A stretch of DNA of 6,400 nucleotides from Gemmataceae bacterium (GTDB lineage Bacteria; Planctomycetota; Planctomycetia; Gemmatales; Gemmataceae): positions 1 through 6,400 of the forward strand of contig JANWVS010000133.1 in assembly GCA_025056835.1 (NCBI GenBank), given 5' to 3'. The notes beneath the pieces are model-generated. The model was not told the origin of the DNA, searched no databases, and worked only from the letters and a program-made list of their open reading frames with translations. Made by a program: the position numbers and the translations under genes. Positions 6,296 to 6,400 of this stretch are shown here, one piece after another (position 1 is the stretch's first letter; every line of letters starts with the position of its first letter).

Positions 6296-6400
6296 TGGTA
6301 CTTCTTGACCTGCTCAGGCTGACCGGTGGCGGTGTACAATTCGATCAGGCGGTCGAGGGCTTCGGCTATGCGTTGCCGTGCCGGCGGCGGAATGGTCTTC
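6265..6400 (-). CDS. C-terminus of a TPR-type Ser/Thr kinase family protein (enters from right edge)
   Basis: The minus strand is open from the right edge to TGA at 6267-6265. It reads KTIPPPARQRIAEALDRLIELYTATGQPEQVKKYQAERTLFPAK, about 45 residues. This closely resembles the last TPR unit of large planctomycete Ser/Thr kinases with TPR tails, where a segment like IPP...R..EAL.RL..LY.ATG......K+R.E is the typical ending. Only this tail is in the window, so the kinase domain is inferred, not seen. The gene converges with the broken kinase-LRR gene on the plus strand. A plain TPR protein without a kinase domain is also possible. Confidence 0.6.
   Translation of the reverse strand, partial: KTIPPPARQRIAEALDRLIELYTATGQPEQVKKYQAERTLFPAK

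Overview
The window looks like a Planctomycetota chromosome, probably Gemmataceae or a close relative. The case rests on gene families that are abundant in that phylum: a DUF1559 protein with a prepilin-type N-terminus, a secreted protein resembling DUF1570 with long Gly/Pro-rich tracts, a membrane-anchored multihaem cytochrome of the TPR-cytochrome kind, and pieces of two Ser/Thr-kinase-type giant proteins. GC content is high throughout. No rRNA, tRNA, CRISPR array, insertion sequence or phage gene was seen.

Layout. (1) 1-617, minus strand: N-terminal two hundred or so residues of a c-type cytochrome that runs off the left edge. (2) 618-690: short divergent promoter region. (3) 691-2092, plus strand: a small lipoprotein followed by a DUF1559 pseudopilin-like protein. 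They are separated by 67 bases containing a hairpin, and probably act at the cell surface. (4) 2307-2744, plus strand: a stand-alone NTF2-fold protein (SgcJ/EcaC or CaMKII-AD type) with its own ribosome binding site. (5) 2745-2875: convergent gap with a good hairpin terminator for the next gene. (6) 2876-5212, minus strand: a 778-residue secreted protein. It has a signal peptide, a long Gly/Pro repeat tract, a DUF1570-like (gluzincin-like) core and a second Gly/Pro tail. The position expected to carry HExxH reads HEATR, so the protein may be a pseudopeptidase. (7) 5223-5536: non-coding divergent region. (8) 5537-6177, plus strand: a wreck of a planctomycete kinase/LRR protein. A zinc-ribbon head is joined almost directly to the TPR/LRR tail, the kinase domain is missing, and there are two single-base frameshifts. 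(9) 6155-6400, minus strand: the C-terminus of a TPR-type kinase entering from the right, overlapped in another frame by a short remnant resembling a PPC C-terminal domain.

The intact genes do not form one pathway. The lipoprotein/DUF1559 pair is the only convincing co-transcribed unit. The right-hand kilobase (about 5540-6300) looks like a gene graveyard left by the expansion and decay of large paralogous families. I found no convincing undescribed system. The best leads are the degenerate active site in the DUF1570-like protein, the internally collapsed kinase pseudogene, and the conserved-looking lipoprotein/DUF1559 pairing.
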